From positions 3,335,001 through 3,399,000 of the forward strand of contig AP017991.1 of assembly GCA_003609755.1 (NCBI GenBank): DNA of 64,000 nt. The letters are read 5' to 3'. Shown here in pieces: positions 25,574-35,842 of this stretch; the stretch's first letter is position 1; every line of letters starts with the position of its first letter. Under the pieces are notes generated by a model that was given only the letters and a program-made list of their open reading frames with translations, had not been told where the DNA came from and searched no databases. The translations under genes were made by a program, and so were the position numbers. The DNA comes from Planktothrix agardhii NIES-204 (GTDB lineage Bacteria; Cyanobacteriota; Cyanobacteriia; Cyanobacteriales; Microcoleaceae).

Positions 25574-28500
25574 TTAGATGTAATAATCCTGAATCGCTTT
25601 CACTTCCAGGGGAGTAGACTTTAAGGAATGAATCGCTGCCACCGTCGCCTTAGCCCCAGCAATAGTTGTAATAATCGGGATTTTGTAGGCTAAAGCCGAA
25701 CGACGAATCAGAATCCCATCACTGCGGGACTCCTCCCCAGAAGGAGTAATAATAGCCAACTGCACCGCCTGGTTTTTGATAGCATCCAAAATATTCGGCC
25801 GTCCTTCGTGCAGTTTCAACTCCATCTCCACTTTCACCTCATTTTCCCAAAGCACTTTGCGAGTCCCAATAGTCGCGGTAACTTTGAACCCTAAAGCCAA
25901 GAAATCCCGCACCACGGGAACAATAGCCTGTTTATCCCGTTCATTCACCGAAATAAACACCGTCCCCGATAGGGGTAACACCTGTCCGGCGGCCAGTTCT
26001 GCCTTGGCAAAGGCTTTGCCGAATTCGGTATCAATCCCCATCACTTCCCCTGTAGAGCGCATTTCCGGCCCTAACAGCACATCCGTACCAGGGAATTTAG
26101 CAAAGGGTAACACGGCTTCTTTCACAGAAACGTGGGTGGGAATTATTTCTTCGGTAAAGCCCAATTCAATTAAACTTTTACCCGACATCACCCGGGAAGC
26201 AATTTTGGCTAAGGGAACCCCAATCGCCTTAGAGACAAAGGGAACAGTTCGAGACGCCCGGGGATTTGCTTCTAAAATAAACACATTTTCCCCCTGTACC
26301 GCAAACTGAATATTCATTAACCCAACCACATTTAACGCCTTGGCCAGTTCAATGGTTTGACGGCGAATGGTGGTAACGGCGGCTTCCGATAGGGTTTGGT
26401 AGGGAATCGAACAAGCGGAGTCCCCAGAGTGAATTCCAGCCTGTTCGATATGTTCCATAATTCCACCGATCACAACATTTCCCTGTTGGTCGGCGATCGC
26501 ATCCACATCAACTTCTATGGCATTTTGCAGGAACTGATCGACTAAAATGGGGTGATCGGGTTCGACATGAACCGCAAACAGCATATATCGTTCCAATTCT
26601 TCATCAGAATAAACGATTTCCATTGCCCGTCCCCCTAACACATAGGAAGGACGCACAACCACCGGATATCCGATGCGCTTCGCCACTTTTAAGGCTTCTT
26701 TGAAACTGCGGGCCATACCGTTTTCGGCTTGCAAAATATTCAATTCCCGCAGAATTTTTTCAAACCGTTCTCGGTCTTCAGCAATATCAATCGAGTCGGG
26801 AGAAGTTCCCCAAATCTTGGTTTTTAGGGTAGTTTTTTCTAAGGCTCGTTGCAGAGGTAAGGCTAACTTCAGAGGGGTTTGACCACCGAATTGAATAATA
26901 ATTCCTTCCGGTTCTTCTGCTTCAATAATATTCAGAACATCCTCTTTAGTTAGGGGTTCAAAATATAAGCGATCGCTCGTATCATAGTCGGTAGAAACAG
27001 TTTCTGGGTTAGAGTTAACCATAATTGTTTCATAACCATCCGCCCGTAAAGAATAGGAGGCATGACAACAACAATAATCAAACTCAATCCCCTGTCCGAT
27101 GCGGTTAGGGCCACCGCCTAAAATCATAACCTTGGGTTTTGTAGACGGTAAAATTTCGTCTTCTTCCCAGTAGGTTGAATAGTAATAGGGTGTGGTCGAT
27201 TCAAATTCCGCCGCACAGGTATCCACCATTTTATAAACAGGTTTGACTCCTAATCCTTTGCGATAGGTTCGGACTTCATCTTCCGTGGTTTTGGTGGCAA
27301 AGGCAATTTGGCGATCGCTAAATCCTTGCCGTTTTACTGCTAACAGTTTATCGGCTTTTAGCTCAGGTAAAGAAGTCCGTTTGAGGAATTTTTCCGTTTC
27401 TAAAATTTCCTGCATTTTATCTAAAAACCACGGATCAATTCCGGTCAGTTCATAGATTTCTTCTACGGTCATTCCCAACAGCATCGCATTCCGAACTGTT
27501 AAAATTCGTTCTGGGTTAGGTGTGCGTAAACCGGAACGAATATGATCCAAACTAGAGAGTTTTTCTGAGCGATCGCAACCCCAACCTGCTAACCCAGTTT
27601 CCAAGGATCGTAGGGCTTTTTGGAAGGATTCACAGAAGGTTCCACCAATCGCCATCGCTTCCCCGACGGACTTCATTTGTGTGGTTAAAACAGGTTCCGA
27701 ACCAGGGAATTTCTCAAAGGCAAAGCGGGGAATTTTTGTCACCACATAATCAATTGTGGGCTCAAAGGAAGCCGGGGTTTTCTTAGTAATATCATTGTTG
27801 ATTTCATCTAAGGTATATCCCACCGATAATTTCGCGGCAAATTTAGCGATCGGGAATCCCGTGGCTTTGGAAGCTAAGGCAGAAGACCGACTCACCCGGG
27901 GATTCATCTCAATTACAATAAAATCCCCAGTCACGGGATTAACCGCAAATTGAATATTAGATCCCCCGGTTTCTACCCCAATTTCTCGGATAATTTTAAT
28001 CGAAGCATCCCGCAATCTTTGATATTCTTTATCTGTTAAGGTTTGGGCGGGAGCCACGGTAATTGAATCCCCCGTATGGACTCCCATCGGATCGATATTT
28101 TCAATCGAACAAATAATCACCACGTTATCAGCCAGATCCCGCATCACCTCTAATTCATATTCTTTCCAACCAATTAAGGATTGTTCGATTAAAATTTGAG
28201 AATTGGGAGACGCATCTAAACCCGATTGAGCAATTTCTTCAAATTCTTCTTGGTTATAGGCAATACCACCCCCAGTTCCTCCCATGGTAAAGGCTGGACG
28301 AATAATTAAGGGGTAGCTACCAATTTGATGCCCCACCTGAATCGCTTCACTCATGGTATTGGCAATTCCCGAAGGGCAACAGGCTACTCCGATTTTTTCC
28401 ATCGCCTCTTTGAACAGTTGCCGATCTTCGGCTTTTTCAATCGCTTCTAATTTGGCCCCAATCAGTTCGACTCCATATTTCTCTAAGGTGCCATTTCTGG

Positions 28501-28807
28501 CTAAAGCTACGGCTAAGTTAAGGGCGGTTTGACCTCCCATTGTGGGTAATAGGGCATCGGGACGTTCTTTTTCGATTACCTTGGCCACGATTTCGGGAAC
28601 TAGAGGCTCAATATAGGTGCGTTCGGCCGTTTCTGGGTCGGTCATAATTGTCGCTGGGTTGGAGTTGACCAACACCACCTCATAGCCTTCTTCCCGCAGG
28701 GCTTTACAGGCTTGAGTTCCTGAATAGTCGAACTCACAGGCTTGTCCAATCACAATCGGCCCAGAACCCAGGAGCAAAATTTTCTTTATGTCTGTACGTT
28801 TCGGCAT
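25574..28807 (-). CDS. carB: Carbamoyl-phosphate synthase large subunit
   Basis: Makes carbamoyl phosphate from glutamine-derived ammonia, bicarbonate and two ATP, for pyrimidine and arginine synthesis. The 1077 residues have the expected duplicated layout: N-terminal half with [17 protein letters not shown] and an ATP-grasp domain, an oligomerisation region, the second half starting at [19 protein letters not shown] with another ATP-grasp domain, and a C-terminal MGS-like allosteric domain (from about 935). Start [16 protein letters not shown] is typical. The small subunit carA is not in the window. Confidence 0.98.
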   Translation of the reverse strand: MPKRTDIKKILLLGSGPIVIGQACEFDYSGTQACKALREEGYEVVLVNSNPATIMTDPETAERTYIEPLVPEIVAKVIEKERPDALLPTMGGQTALNLAVALARNGTLEKYGVELIGAKLEAIEKAEDRQLFKEAMEKIGVACCPSGIANTMSEAIQVGHQIGSYPLIIRPAFTMGGTGGGIAYNQEEFEEIAQSGLDASPNSQILIEQSLIGWKEYELEVMRDLADNVVIICSIENIDPMGVHTGDSITVAPAQTLTDKEYQRLRDASIKIIREIGVETGGSNIQFAVNPVTGDFIVIEMNPRVSRSSALASKATGFPIAKFAAKLSVGYTLDEINNDITKKTPASFEPTIDYVVTKIPRFAFEKFPGSEPVLTTQMKSVGEAMAIGGTFCESFQKALRSLETGLAGWGCDRSEKLSSLDHIRSGLRTPNPERILTVRNAMLLGMTVEEIYELTGIDPWFLDKMQEILETEKFLKRTSLPELKADKLLAVKRQGFSDRQIAFATKTTEDEVRTYRKGLGVKPVYKMVDTCAAEFESTTPYYYSTYWEEDEILPSTKPKVMILGGGPNRIGQGIEFDYCCCHASYSLRADGYETIMVNSNPETVSTDYDTSDRLYFEPLTKEDVLNIIEAEEPEGIIIQFGGQTPLKLALPLQRALEKTTLKTKIWGTSPDSIDIAEDRERFEKILRELNILQAENGMARSFKEALKVAKRIGYPVVVRPSYVLGGRAMEIVYSDEELERYMLFAVHVEPDHPILVDQFLQNAIEVDVDAIADQQGNVVIGGIMEHIEQAGIHSGDSACSIPYQTLSEAAVTTIRRQTIELAKALNVVGLMNIQFAVQGENVFILEANPRASRTVPFVSKAIGVPLAKIASRVMSGKSLIELGFTEEIIPTHVSVKEAVLPFAKFPGTDVLLGPEMRSTGEVMGIDTEFGKAFAKAELAAGQVLPLSGTVFISVNERDKQAIVPVVRDFLALGFKVTATIGTRKVLWENEVKVEMELKLHEGRPNILDAIKNQAVQLAIITPSGEESRSDGILIRRSALAYKIPIITTIAGAKATVAAIHSLKSTPLEVKAIQDYYI

Positions 28808-28984
28808 TATGAATTCTGTGTATATCAGTTGAGGTTTAGCTTCATTAAACGGGATTGAGTATACAACTTACTCTTAAGTCTCTAAACATTTTAAGGGTAT
28901 CCCTTTATATTCTTGTCAACTGTTTGATTAAACCTTGACAAATTCAGTTTTGGTTTTTTTTACAAAAATTTAAAATTTTTGGGG

Positions 28985-29141
28985 TTGCCACCGGATGCGC
29001 CGCCGTGCTATATTAATGATATTGGTAATTATATATAATGGGATAGTTGCAAAAATTTTAAAATTGCGACCATCCCATTATACTATAAGCATCTTCCCAC
29101 GAATCCGCAGCCCTGTCAAGGGGGAATCCGGTTTTTTTTTC
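28985..29141 (+). ncRNA. Candidate small RNA or structured leader in the carB upstream gap
   Basis: The 457-bp gap 28808-29264 holds a possible promoter, TTGCCA (28985-28990) and TATATT (29009-29014) with 18-bp spacing. A long inverted repeat follows, TATAATGGGAT at 29034-29044 with ATCCCATTATA at 29072-29082, whose inner arms also pair partly (GTTGCAA/TTGCGAC). Then comes a weak CCCT/AGGG hairpin and nine T residues at 29132-29140. This could be a short RNA of about 120 nt or the leader of the gene at 29265. No known RNA family is recognised. Confidence 0.3.
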
Positions 29142-29264
29142 GATTTTTGGTAAATTTTTGTAATGATTGGGGTCAGTAGACTTTATCGACAATTGATGAG
29201 AGACTAAGAGCAAATGGTTAACATCCTATCAGTTTAGCCAATCTGTTTTTAGCTGCGAGTCATT

Positions 29265-29552
29265 ATGCCCAGAACGCCCGATGAATATGTAGTTCACATC
29301 ATGATTGAGGGGGGTCATCGAGAAGAAATTAAGTTTCCCACGATGCAAGACTTTCAGGTGTGGTACAACAAAGTTTTACTGCCAAAATTTGATAGTACCG
29401 AATTTGTCAATGTTCCCATCAAACAACGGGCAGAAGATAATAATGCTAAAGAATATATGGTTGTTCGTCCGAGTGCGATTAAGGCTATTCGGGTGGAACC
29501 TGTATTTAACTCCAGTATTGACCGTCGCATGGTTGACGAACCCGATATTTAA
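29265..29552 (+). CDS. Small conserved cyanobacterial protein of unknown function
   Basis: 95 residues, no signal peptide or membrane segment. The sequence suggests an alpha/beta fold: YVVHIMIEGGHREEIKFPTM, a helix FQVWYNKVLLPKF, then EYMVVRPSAIKAIRVEPVF. The N-terminus MPRTPDEYVVHIMI looks like a genuine start, with no better site nearby. I recognise it only as a widespread cyanobacterial hypothetical. A 119-bp gap with hairpins separates it from the ROK kinase gene downstream. Confidence 0.65.
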   Translation: MPRTPDEYVVHIMIEGGHREEIKFPTMQDFQVWYNKVLLPKFDSTEFVNVPIKQRAEDNNAKEYMVVRPSAIKAIRVEPVFNSSIDRRMVDEPDI

Positions 29553-29554
29553 GT

Positions 29555-29660
29555 ATTGACACTCCCACGGGTGAACCGCGTGGGCTTTGTGCGAGGTTGT
29601 TGTAAGCCCGACCGGGCTTATTCAATTATTAATGTTAATGAGAAAGCCCTTTAGGGCTTA
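29555..29660. mobile_element. Solo IS200/IS605-type end hairpin
   Basis: TTGACACTCCCACGGGTGAA at 29555 onward, with a following CGCGTGGG, forms the CCCACG/CGTGGG hairpin that resembles the ends of cyanobacterial IS200/IS605 elements carrying tnpB. A second small hairpin, AAGCCCTTTAGGGCTT, lies at about 29644-29659. No transposase or tnpB fragment is seen nearby, so this would be a relic. Identification is by resemblance only. Confidence 0.35.
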
Positions 29661-29669
29661 CTACGAGAA

Positions 29670-30587
29670 GTGAACACAGTGCAAGTTATTGGGATAGATT
29701 TAGGTGGGACGGCGATAAAATTGGGCTGTTTTGCACCGGATGGAACTTGTTATCAATCCTTAACGGTTCCCACACCTCAACCAGCGACACCGGAAGCGGT
29801 GTTAATAGCAATAGTTGAGGCTATAGCACAAATCAGGAAAAATGTCAATAATATTGTGGCAATTGGATTGGGAACTCCTGGGCCTGTGGATGGGACGGGA
29901 AAAATTGCCAAAGTAGCGATTAATTTAGCCGGATGGCAGGATGTTCCCTTAGCTGATTGGTTAGAAGAAAAAACGGGTTTACCTGTGATTTTAGCCAATG
30001 ATGCTAACTGTGCGGGGTTAGGTGAAGCATGGTTAGGGGCGGGGAGACGGTTTCAAAATTTAATCCTATTAACATTAGGAACAGGCATTGGCGGGGCGAT
30101 TATTTTAAATGGGGAATTATTTGTCGGACATCAGGGGGCGGCGGCGGAATTAGGATTAATTAGTCTTAATTTTGATGGCCCTATTTGTAATAGTGGAAAT
30201 CGAGGTTCCTTAGAACAATATACCTCAGTTCAAGCTATTCGCCGGGATACGGGATTAGAACCCGCAGAATTAGCGGAAAAAGCCTTAGCAGGGGATGAAA
30301 AAGCTATAGAATATTGGCAAGAATACGGCAAGTTATTAGGGATAGGATTAGCGAATCTAATTTATGTATTAACCCCAGAAGCGATAATTTTAGGCGGGGG
30401 AATTAGTGCGGGGGCTGATTTATTTTTACCGACGATGAAAGCGGAATTAGAACAAAGAGTATTATTCAGTTCCAGAGAGGGGTTAGAAATATTAATTGCC
30501 GAATTAGGGAATCAAGCGGGAATGATTGGGGCGGCAAAATTAGCGTTTCAGAAGTTTGTTAAGATTGAGGATCAAATTGATTCATAA
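29670..30587 (+). CDS. ROK-family sugar kinase, probable glucokinase
   Basis: 305 residues with the ROK layout: phosphate-binding IGIDLGGTAIKLG at the start, VAIGLGTPGPVDG, ANDANCAGLGEAW with the catalytic Asp, LTLGTGIGGAII, and EAIILGGGISAG. The usual zinc motif CxCGxxGCxE is CNSGNRGSLE here (C173), so two of the three cysteines are serine and metal binding is doubtful. The start is GTG (29670), with an alternative GTG three codons on. ROK kinases phosphorylate glucose, other hexoses or N-acetylhexosamines. A different glucokinase, Glk, is encoded at 34.7 kb. Confidence 0.85.
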   Translation: MNTVQVIGIDLGGTAIKLGCFAPDGTCYQSLTVPTPQPATPEAVLIAIVEAIAQIRKNVNNIVAIGLGTPGPVDGTGKIAKVAINLAGWQDVPLADWLEEKTGLPVILANDANCAGLGEAWLGAGRRFQNLILLTLGTGIGGAIILNGELFVGHQGAAAELGLISLNFDGPICNSGNRGSLEQYTSVQAIRRDTGLEPAELAEKALAGDEKAIEYWQEYGKLLGIGLANLIYVLTPEAIILGGGISAGADLFLPTMKAELEQRVLFSSREGLEILIAELGNQAGMIGAAKLAFQKFVKIEDQIDS

Positions 30588-30637
30588 GTTAATCATTGTG
30601 CTGTAACCATTCCTAACTTGATTTTCTCAATTATAAA

Positions 30638-31795
30638 TCAAGGATGTTTAGCAGATTCAGTCTCATAACATTTAATAATTAAATCAGAAAGCTGATCTAA
30701 ATCTTTAACGGATGAAATAATTACCCTTGAAGCTGCATCCCCCAGTGAAGCTGATATTTCTTGAACTTCAAACCCTGCTGCTAATGCTTTTACTTCATCA
30801 ATAGTTAATCGAGTGACAAAGCTTTTCTTTTTCGGTGATGAATAAAACCTTAAGAACCACCAATTTGGCTTACCGACATGGACACCAAAATAAGAAACAA
30901 CATCTTTATATTGAACGTCTAATTTATAAGTTTTAGAACGAGCCACAATTGTTTTAACTTTTTCAAATACTCCTAATTCCTCATCCGTTGTTTTTATGGC
31001 TTCTGGTTCGATTGGTTCAGGATCATCAATTTCAGGAGAAACCGTAATATCTTTACCCATTTCTCTACTGATTCCTTGAGTCATTAAATCAACTAAACTA
31101 TTTTGAATTGACCTTTCAATCAGGGGTTTAAACTTCTGAATCATACTTGGTGTAATATTACCTTTTATTACATAGTTAGGATTAATTGCCTTAAATTGAG
31201 AAATCAGAATCCGAATAAAATCATCAGACGGAGAACGGAGAAGATCACCAATTATTTTAGTCATTCCTTGGAGATAAATCATCTCCTCGGCTTGACGTTT
31301 AATCAGGGTTGAATCAAAATTATCTCGATGAAAAAACTTAAGATTTTCGATTTGTTTTTGATCATACTGGAGGATATTGAAACTAAAAAAAGGTTCCTCA
31401 TCCATGACATTCTCATGGCGCAAATCCGTGAAAAACCGATATTCAATGCCATTCGTAACAATAGCGACTTTTGTTTTTAGCAGACCATTAAAATATTTCC
31501 TTAACTGACCATCATGAGCAGTTGGTTTTTGATCACGCCCTTTTGCTTCTACAATCATCACGATATCGCCGTTGATTGCTATAGCATAATCTACCTTTTC
31601 AAACTGTCCTGCTTTTTTAGTAGCGAAATCGGCAATAAACTCAGGTATAACCTCTGTTGGGTCAAAAACATCATAGCCAAGGATACTTAAAAAAGGGATA
31701 ATTAAGCCCATTTTAGTCGCTTCCTCACCTTTCACCAACTCAGCCCGTTTACGCACTTGTTCTGCTACTTTCGCAATATCCTCAACAAAAACCAT
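30638..31795 (-). CDS. Type I restriction R-subunit-like nuclease-domain protein (stand-alone)
   Basis: 385 residues. The N-terminal half is an HsdR_N-like PD-(D/E)XK domain: VDYAIAINGDIVMIVEAKGR gives the catalytic D...EAK pattern near residues 67-86, followed by QLRKYFNGL and VAIVTNGIEYRFF, typical of these domains. Residues 185-260 are helical. The C-terminal region (about 285-375) contains VVSYFGVHVGKPNWWFLRFY, a module often attached to such nucleases. There is no helicase, methylase or specificity gene nearby. It may act as a solitary defence nuclease or a decoy subunit. Confidence 0.7.
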   Translation of the reverse strand: MVFVEDIAKVAEQVRKRAELVKGEEATKMGLIIPFLSILGYDVFDPTEVIPEFIADFATKKAGQFEKVDYAIAINGDIVMIVEAKGRDQKPTAHDGQLRKYFNGLLKTKVAIVTNGIEYRFFTDLRHENVMDEEPFFSFNILQYDQKQIENLKFFHRDNFDSTLIKRQAEEMIYLQGMTKIIGDLLRSPSDDFIRILISQFKAINPNYVIKGNITPSMIQKFKPLIERSIQNSLVDLMTQGISREMGKDITVSPEIDDPEPIEPEAIKTTDEELGVFEKVKTIVARSKTYKLDVQYKDVVSYFGVHVGKPNWWFLRFYSSPKKKSFVTRLTIDEVKALAAGFEVQEISASLGDAASRVIISSVKDLDQLSDLIIKCYETESAKHP

Positions 31796-31917
31796 GTTGC
31801 TTTCTCCAAAAATAGGCTCTACTCAATCTCTATTGTAGAGCTAAAGGAACCTCCATTGTTATTTTATATTGTCAGACTTCAACTTTTTGATATCTTTTAA
31901 AAGCATCACGGCTAAAT

Positions 31918-32070
31918 TCAATCTTCCAAACCATCTAACGTCCTCATAAATTCTGCTTCCGATACCCAATCATTTAACTGTTCAGCTTTTTTGATTTCGG
32001 ACACAAAACCAGGTATAGATTGTAAATAAAGTGTTTCTTGCAAACTTTCCCAGTCTTCTATAGAAACATT
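31918..32070 (-). pseudogene. Remnant of a YefM/Phd-type antitoxin
   Basis: A 50-codon open frame without a start matches the C-terminal half of YefM/Phd antitoxins: VSIEDWESLQETLYLQSIPG is the family block. It then continues KKAEQLNDWVSEAEF to a stop. The N-terminal DNA-binding part and any RelE/YoeB toxin are absent. The rest of the 342-bp gap 31796-32137 holds nothing I can identify beyond a 27-codon frame overlapping the next gene's end. Confidence 0.55.
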
Positions 32071-32137
32071 CAAGCAAAATGAAGTAATTCAGGACTATCA
32101 ATATCAACGTTTTGATTCCTAGACTTTGAAGTATCAA

Positions 32138-33175
32138 TTAAGCCACTAACCATAGGCTAGAATCCAAGGAATCTGTTAATGATGGAACCCGATCAATTAT
32201 ACCATATTGAGCCAGTTTTTCAGACATTTCTTGCCAACGGTTTGCCGAAATATAACCAATTTGATCGGGGTTAATTCCGCAGGTAAGATAATCAGCAATT
32301 AACTGTAAAGATTTGGTTTGATAATCTAAATTGTGATATTCACTATCGGGTTTTATATAGGCATCAACCACAATTTGAGCGGCTTGATTAATATTATCTA
32401 GGGCTAATTTCCATCCGGCAAAAGATGCTTTTAAAAACTGATTCACCCATTCAGAATGATGGTCTAATAACTGTTGATGGGCAAAAATTACCTGCACATA
32501 GGCATCATATCCATAATCGCTGAATTTTAAAATATTGGGTTTAATTCCAGTTTTATAGCTAAAACCAATGGGTTCATCAACACTATAACATTGAACGGCT
32601 GCTAATTCCCCACTTTGTAATCGATCATATTTATCCTGATAGGAAATCGGGACAATTTCAATATCTTGAGGTGATAAACCATTGGCATTAATTATTAATT
32701 CCATGACTTTTTTTATGTTTCCATGAATCCCAACTTTTTGCCCAACCAAATTATTAAGAGAATGGATATTTTTTTCGGGAATAGACATTAACCCCAAAGG
32801 GGATGCTTGAAACATAGTTGCGATCGCTTTAACCGGATATCCTTGCACTTGGGCGGCTAAAATAGCATCCTGTTCCCCACAGCCTAATATTAACGGATTT
32901 TCTGCTATTTGTTCAAATACATTTCTATCTGAATTTACAGGTAGAATCTCAATCTTTAATCCCCGTTGTTTATATAATCCATAATAATCTGCTAATAGTA
33001 ACCCTGCAAATTGAACATTATATTTCCAGTCTAACTGCATAGTTAAATGGGGAGTTGAGGTTGGGATAATATCAAGAATAGAGGTTGAAGGATTGGCTAA
33101 AAGCGCAAATCCCAAACCCCCACAATATTTTACAAAGTCTCGACGCGAAATTAATTCTATTTCTGGTTTATCCAT
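32138..33175 (-). CDS. NMT1/THI5-like ABC-transporter substrate-binding protein
   Basis: 345 residues from the ATG at 33175. The N-terminus carries a twin-arginine-like SRRDFVKYCGG followed by a hydrophobic stretch, indicating export. The mature part has LTMQLDWKYNVQFAGLLLADYYGLYKQRG and GQKVGIHGN, the pattern of NMT1-type binding proteins for pyrimidine precursors, nitrate or sulfonates. No permease or ATPase gene is adjacent. The start overlaps the stop of the UbiH-like gene by 8 bp, so both are co-translated; the functional link is not clear. Confidence 0.75.
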   Translation of the reverse strand: MDKPEIELISRRDFVKYCGGLGFALLANPSTSILDIIPTSTPHLTMQLDWKYNVQFAGLLLADYYGLYKQRGLKIEILPVNSDRNVFEQIAENPLILGCGEQDAILAAQVQGYPVKAIATMFQASPLGLMSIPEKNIHSLNNLVGQKVGIHGNIKKVMELIINANGLSPQDIEIVPISYQDKYDRLQSGELAAVQCYSVDEPIGFSYKTGIKPNILKFSDYGYDAYVQVIFAHQQLLDHHSEWVNQFLKASFAGWKLALDNINQAAQIVVDAYIKPDSEYHNLDYQTKSLQLIADYLTCGINPDQIGYISANRWQEMSEKLAQYGIIDRVPSLTDSLDSSLWLVA

Positions 33176-34433
33176 GGATTTCAGGGTTAAGTTTTGGCGC
33201 ACGACCGATTAGACCTGTCATTAATCTTAATGCCAAATAGCGGAATATTTGCACCTTGGTTAATACCCCTAATCCCAGGCGACGTAAACCAACTTTTAGA
33301 GTCCAATTTCCTGAGAAAGTTCGATCTAAGAAATCCGTTAATCCCAAAACAATTAAATTCTCCTTTTGTCGCCAACCTTCATACCGTTTTAACACCCGTT
33401 TTTGCCCAATATCCTCGCCTTTTTGAGTAGCTGTTTTCAACACTTCTGCTAAAGCTCCCCCATCCCGAATCCCCATATTTAAACCCTGTCCTCCTACGGG
33501 ATGACAACAATGGGCGGCATCTCCAACTAGAGCTAATCGGTGTTGAATATAGCGATCGCTCTGCATTAATTGTACTGGATAAACATAGCGATCGCTCAAT
33601 AATTCCAACTTTCCTAATAATCCTCCGGTGCGATATTCTAATAACTTTAAAAACTCCGTTTCATCTAACTCCTTTAAAGCCTGGGCTTCAGCATGGGGAG
33701 CCGTCCACACCACCTGACAGCGATTTCCGGGTAAGGGTAAAACCCCCATGGGGCCACTTGGCCAAAACCTTTCAAAAGCAATATTTTGATGAGATTTTTC
33801 CGTTTTAATCGTCATCGCAATACAAGATTGCCAATATTTCCAACCGTGGGTTTTAATTCCCGCTTCTTCCCGTAATCGAGATTTAGAACCATCGGCTGCC
33901 ACAATAATTTTACCATAAAAAGTGTTAAGATCACCTTGATTTTCGATTTCAACTTCTACATAATCGGGGTGATAATTAACATTCTTTAAACTAGCCGGAC
34001 ATTGCCAAGAAATATTCGGACATTGGGATAAAAATTCATACATTGCCGATAAAATTATCCCATGTTCACCGACATATCCTAATTGATCTGTTCCCAAATC
34101 TTGACACATAAACTGCACTACTCTATGATAATCAGAATCACTTAAATTAATCTGATAAAAGGTAGTAATTTTTGTGACAATTTCATCCCAAACCCCAATA
34201 GATTTAAGAATACGTCCCGTTTGTAAAGTCAAAGCATAAGCCTGTTTTTTACTAATGGCAACCTCTGGCTGTTGGGATTCAATTATTGTTATTTTCAACC
34301 CCGAATCTTTCAACCCACAAGCCAAAGTTGCCCCAACAATTCCACCCCCAACAATAACGACATCATAATCGATCTTGGGTTTTGATGAATCGACCACGGA
34401 AGATTGAGTTTGTGAACGCGACTGCACCAGCAT
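33168..34433 (-). CDS. UbiH/COQ6-family FAD-dependent hydroxylase
   Basis: 421 residues. An N-terminal dinucleotide-binding motif VVIVGGGIVGATLACGL, a central DG motif (VAADGSKSRLREEAGI) and the FAD ribityl-binding GDAAHCCHPVGGQGLNMGI are all in place, so this is an intact flavoprotein monooxygenase of the UbiH/VisC group. In other bacteria these hydroxylate ubiquinone precursors; in cyanobacteria the substrate is not certain. It is followed by the overlapping substrate-binding protein gene. Confidence 0.85.
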   Translation of the reverse strand: MLVQSRSQTQSSVVDSSKPKIDYDVVIVGGGIVGATLACGLKDSGLKITIIESQQPEVAISKKQAYALTLQTGRILKSIGVWDEIVTKITTFYQINLSDSDYHRVVQFMCQDLGTDQLGYVGEHGIILSAMYEFLSQCPNISWQCPASLKNVNYHPDYVEVEIENQGDLNTFYGKIIVAADGSKSRLREEAGIKTHGWKYWQSCIAMTIKTEKSHQNIAFERFWPSGPMGVLPLPGNRCQVVWTAPHAEAQALKELDETEFLKLLEYRTGGLLGKLELLSDRYVYPVQLMQSDRYIQHRLALVGDAAHCCHPVGGQGLNMGIRDGGALAEVLKTATQKGEDIGQKRVLKRYEGWRQKENLIVLGLTDFLDRTFSGNWTLKVGLRRLGLGVLTKVQIFRYLALRLMTGLIGRAPKLNPEIHG

Positions 34434-34462
34434 TGTACTCTATAACTATATTTACAATTTGA

Positions 34463-34567
34463 CTATAGCAATTCTAAATCAATCGTGGTAGGGGGTAATT
34501 CATGAATTACCCCTACAGTCAGGGTTAAATTTGAAAAAATATGACAACTCAAATAGGATTGCTATAG
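34463..34567. mobile_element. MITE-like element, family A (palindromic GGGGTAATTC core)
   Basis: Ends CTATAGCAATTCTAAAT and AAATAGGATTGCTATAG form imperfect terminal inverted repeats matching those at 25351-25475. The core instead holds the GTAGGGGGTAATTC palindrome (34488-34516). Beside it, 34643-34700 repeats the AGATTAAAATCCGTGAAATCC block also found near 21.7 kb. Together these fill the 312-bp gap before glk. Confidence 0.65.
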
Positions 34568-34745
34568 CTCTATTCTTACACAGTTATCAGTTATTCGTCT
34601 ATTACCCATTACCTATAACGGATTTAAGCGAATTACGCAGATTAACACAGATTAAAATCCGTGAAATCCGTAAAATCCTCTTAAATCCGTGATCTCTATT
34701 CCTATATGTCACAATAGGGGAGATAAAACATTAATCACTGTAAGT

Positions 34746-35831
34746 ATGACCTTATTATTAGCCGGAGATATTGGGGGAACAAAAACGATTTTGCGCTTGG
34801 TGGATGGGACGGAAATTGTGAAAGATAGCCAAACCCAAGAGCGATTAAAAACCCTCTATGAATCTCGTTATTTAAGTGGGGATTATCCTGATTTAGTTCC
34901 CATTGTAAAACAATTTTTACAGGAAGCCCAGGAACAATTAGGAGAGAATCTGCATCCCGAAAAAGCCTGTTTTGCCATTGCGGGGCCAGTAGTGCATCAA
35001 ACCGCCAAATTAACTAATTTACCTTGGCACTTAGATGCTCAATATTTAGGGTCAGAATTAGCTATTTCCCAGGTGACTTTAATTAATGATTTTGAGGCGG
35101 TAGGATATGGGGTTACGGGTTTACCAGAAAGCGATCTTTTAGTATTACAAAAAGGACAGCATCAGGCGGATTCACCTATTGGAGTGATTGGGGCGGGAAC
35201 TGGCTTAGGTCAATGTTTTGTTACACCTTTAGTTAATGGAATCAAAGTCTATCCCTGTGAAGGCGGTCATACGGATTTTGCCCCACGTTATGAATTAGAA
35301 TTTCAGTTAATGAAGTATTTATTAGCTAAACATAGTATTGATAGAATATCCGTAGAACGGGTGGTATCTGGGCCAGGGATTATAGCGATTTATCAGTTTT
35401 TACGCGATACTGCTACGCAACGCTGGCGCGATCGCAATATGGCTACAGAATCTCCAGAAATTAGCGATATTGTCAAGGAATGGGAACATCAAATCGGGTT
35501 AACAGAAGTAACAGTTGATCCCGCCGCGGCTATTTCTCAAGCTGCTTTAGAAAAACGGGATCATTTATCAGAACAAACCATGCAGCTTTTTGTAGAATCC
35601 TATGGAGCAGAAGCGGGAAATTTAGCGTTAAAACTATTACCTTATGGCGGGTTATATATTGCTGGAGGAATTGCACCTAAGATTTTACCTTTATTAGAAA
35701 CTTCTGAATTTATGCAGGCTTTTTCTAATAAAGGACGCATGAAACCCATCTTAGCTAAAGTTCCCGTTTATGTAGTATTAAATCCTCAAGTGGGATTAAT
35801 TGGGGCGGCGGTTTGTGCCGCGATTTTTTAA
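34746..35831 (+). CDS. glk: Glucokinase (Glk family)
   Basis: ATP-dependent glucose phosphorylation to glucose 6-phosphate. 361 residues from the ATG at 34746; the in-frame ATG at 34689 adds 19 residues of repeat-derived sequence and is rejected. Visible motifs are LLLAGDIGGTKTILRLVDG (phosphate 1), LTNLPW and LINDFEAVGYG (sugar binding with catalytic Asp), GAGTGLGQCF, EGGHTDFAP and a late YIAGGIAPK. This Glk type is not related closely to the ROK kinase at 29.7 kb, so two independent enzymes serve the same reaction type. Confidence 0.92.
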   Translation: MTLLLAGDIGGTKTILRLVDGTEIVKDSQTQERLKTLYESRYLSGDYPDLVPIVKQFLQEAQEQLGENLHPEKACFAIAGPVVHQTAKLTNLPWHLDAQYLGSELAISQVTLINDFEAVGYGVTGLPESDLLVLQKGQHQADSPIGVIGAGTGLGQCFVTPLVNGIKVYPCEGGHTDFAPRYELEFQLMKYLLAKHSIDRISVERVVSGPGIIAIYQFLRDTATQRWRDRNMATESPEISDIVKEWEHQIGLTEVTVDPAAAISQAALEKRDHLSEQTMQLFVESYGAEAGNLALKLLPYGGLYIAGGIAPKILPLLETSEFMQAFSNKGRMKPILAKVPVYVVLNPQVGLIGAAVCAAIF

Positions 35832-35842
35832 CCGTTATAAAT

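Noticed and set aside
25776-26309. 177-codon plus-strand frame inside carB
   Set aside because: Antisense shadow of a highly conserved enzyme gene, with no ribosome-binding site or recognisable domain.
32071-32156. 27-codon minus-strand frame starting MVSGLIDTSKSRN
   Set aside because: Overlaps the end of the NMT1-like gene, has no ribosome-binding site and no recognisable domain.
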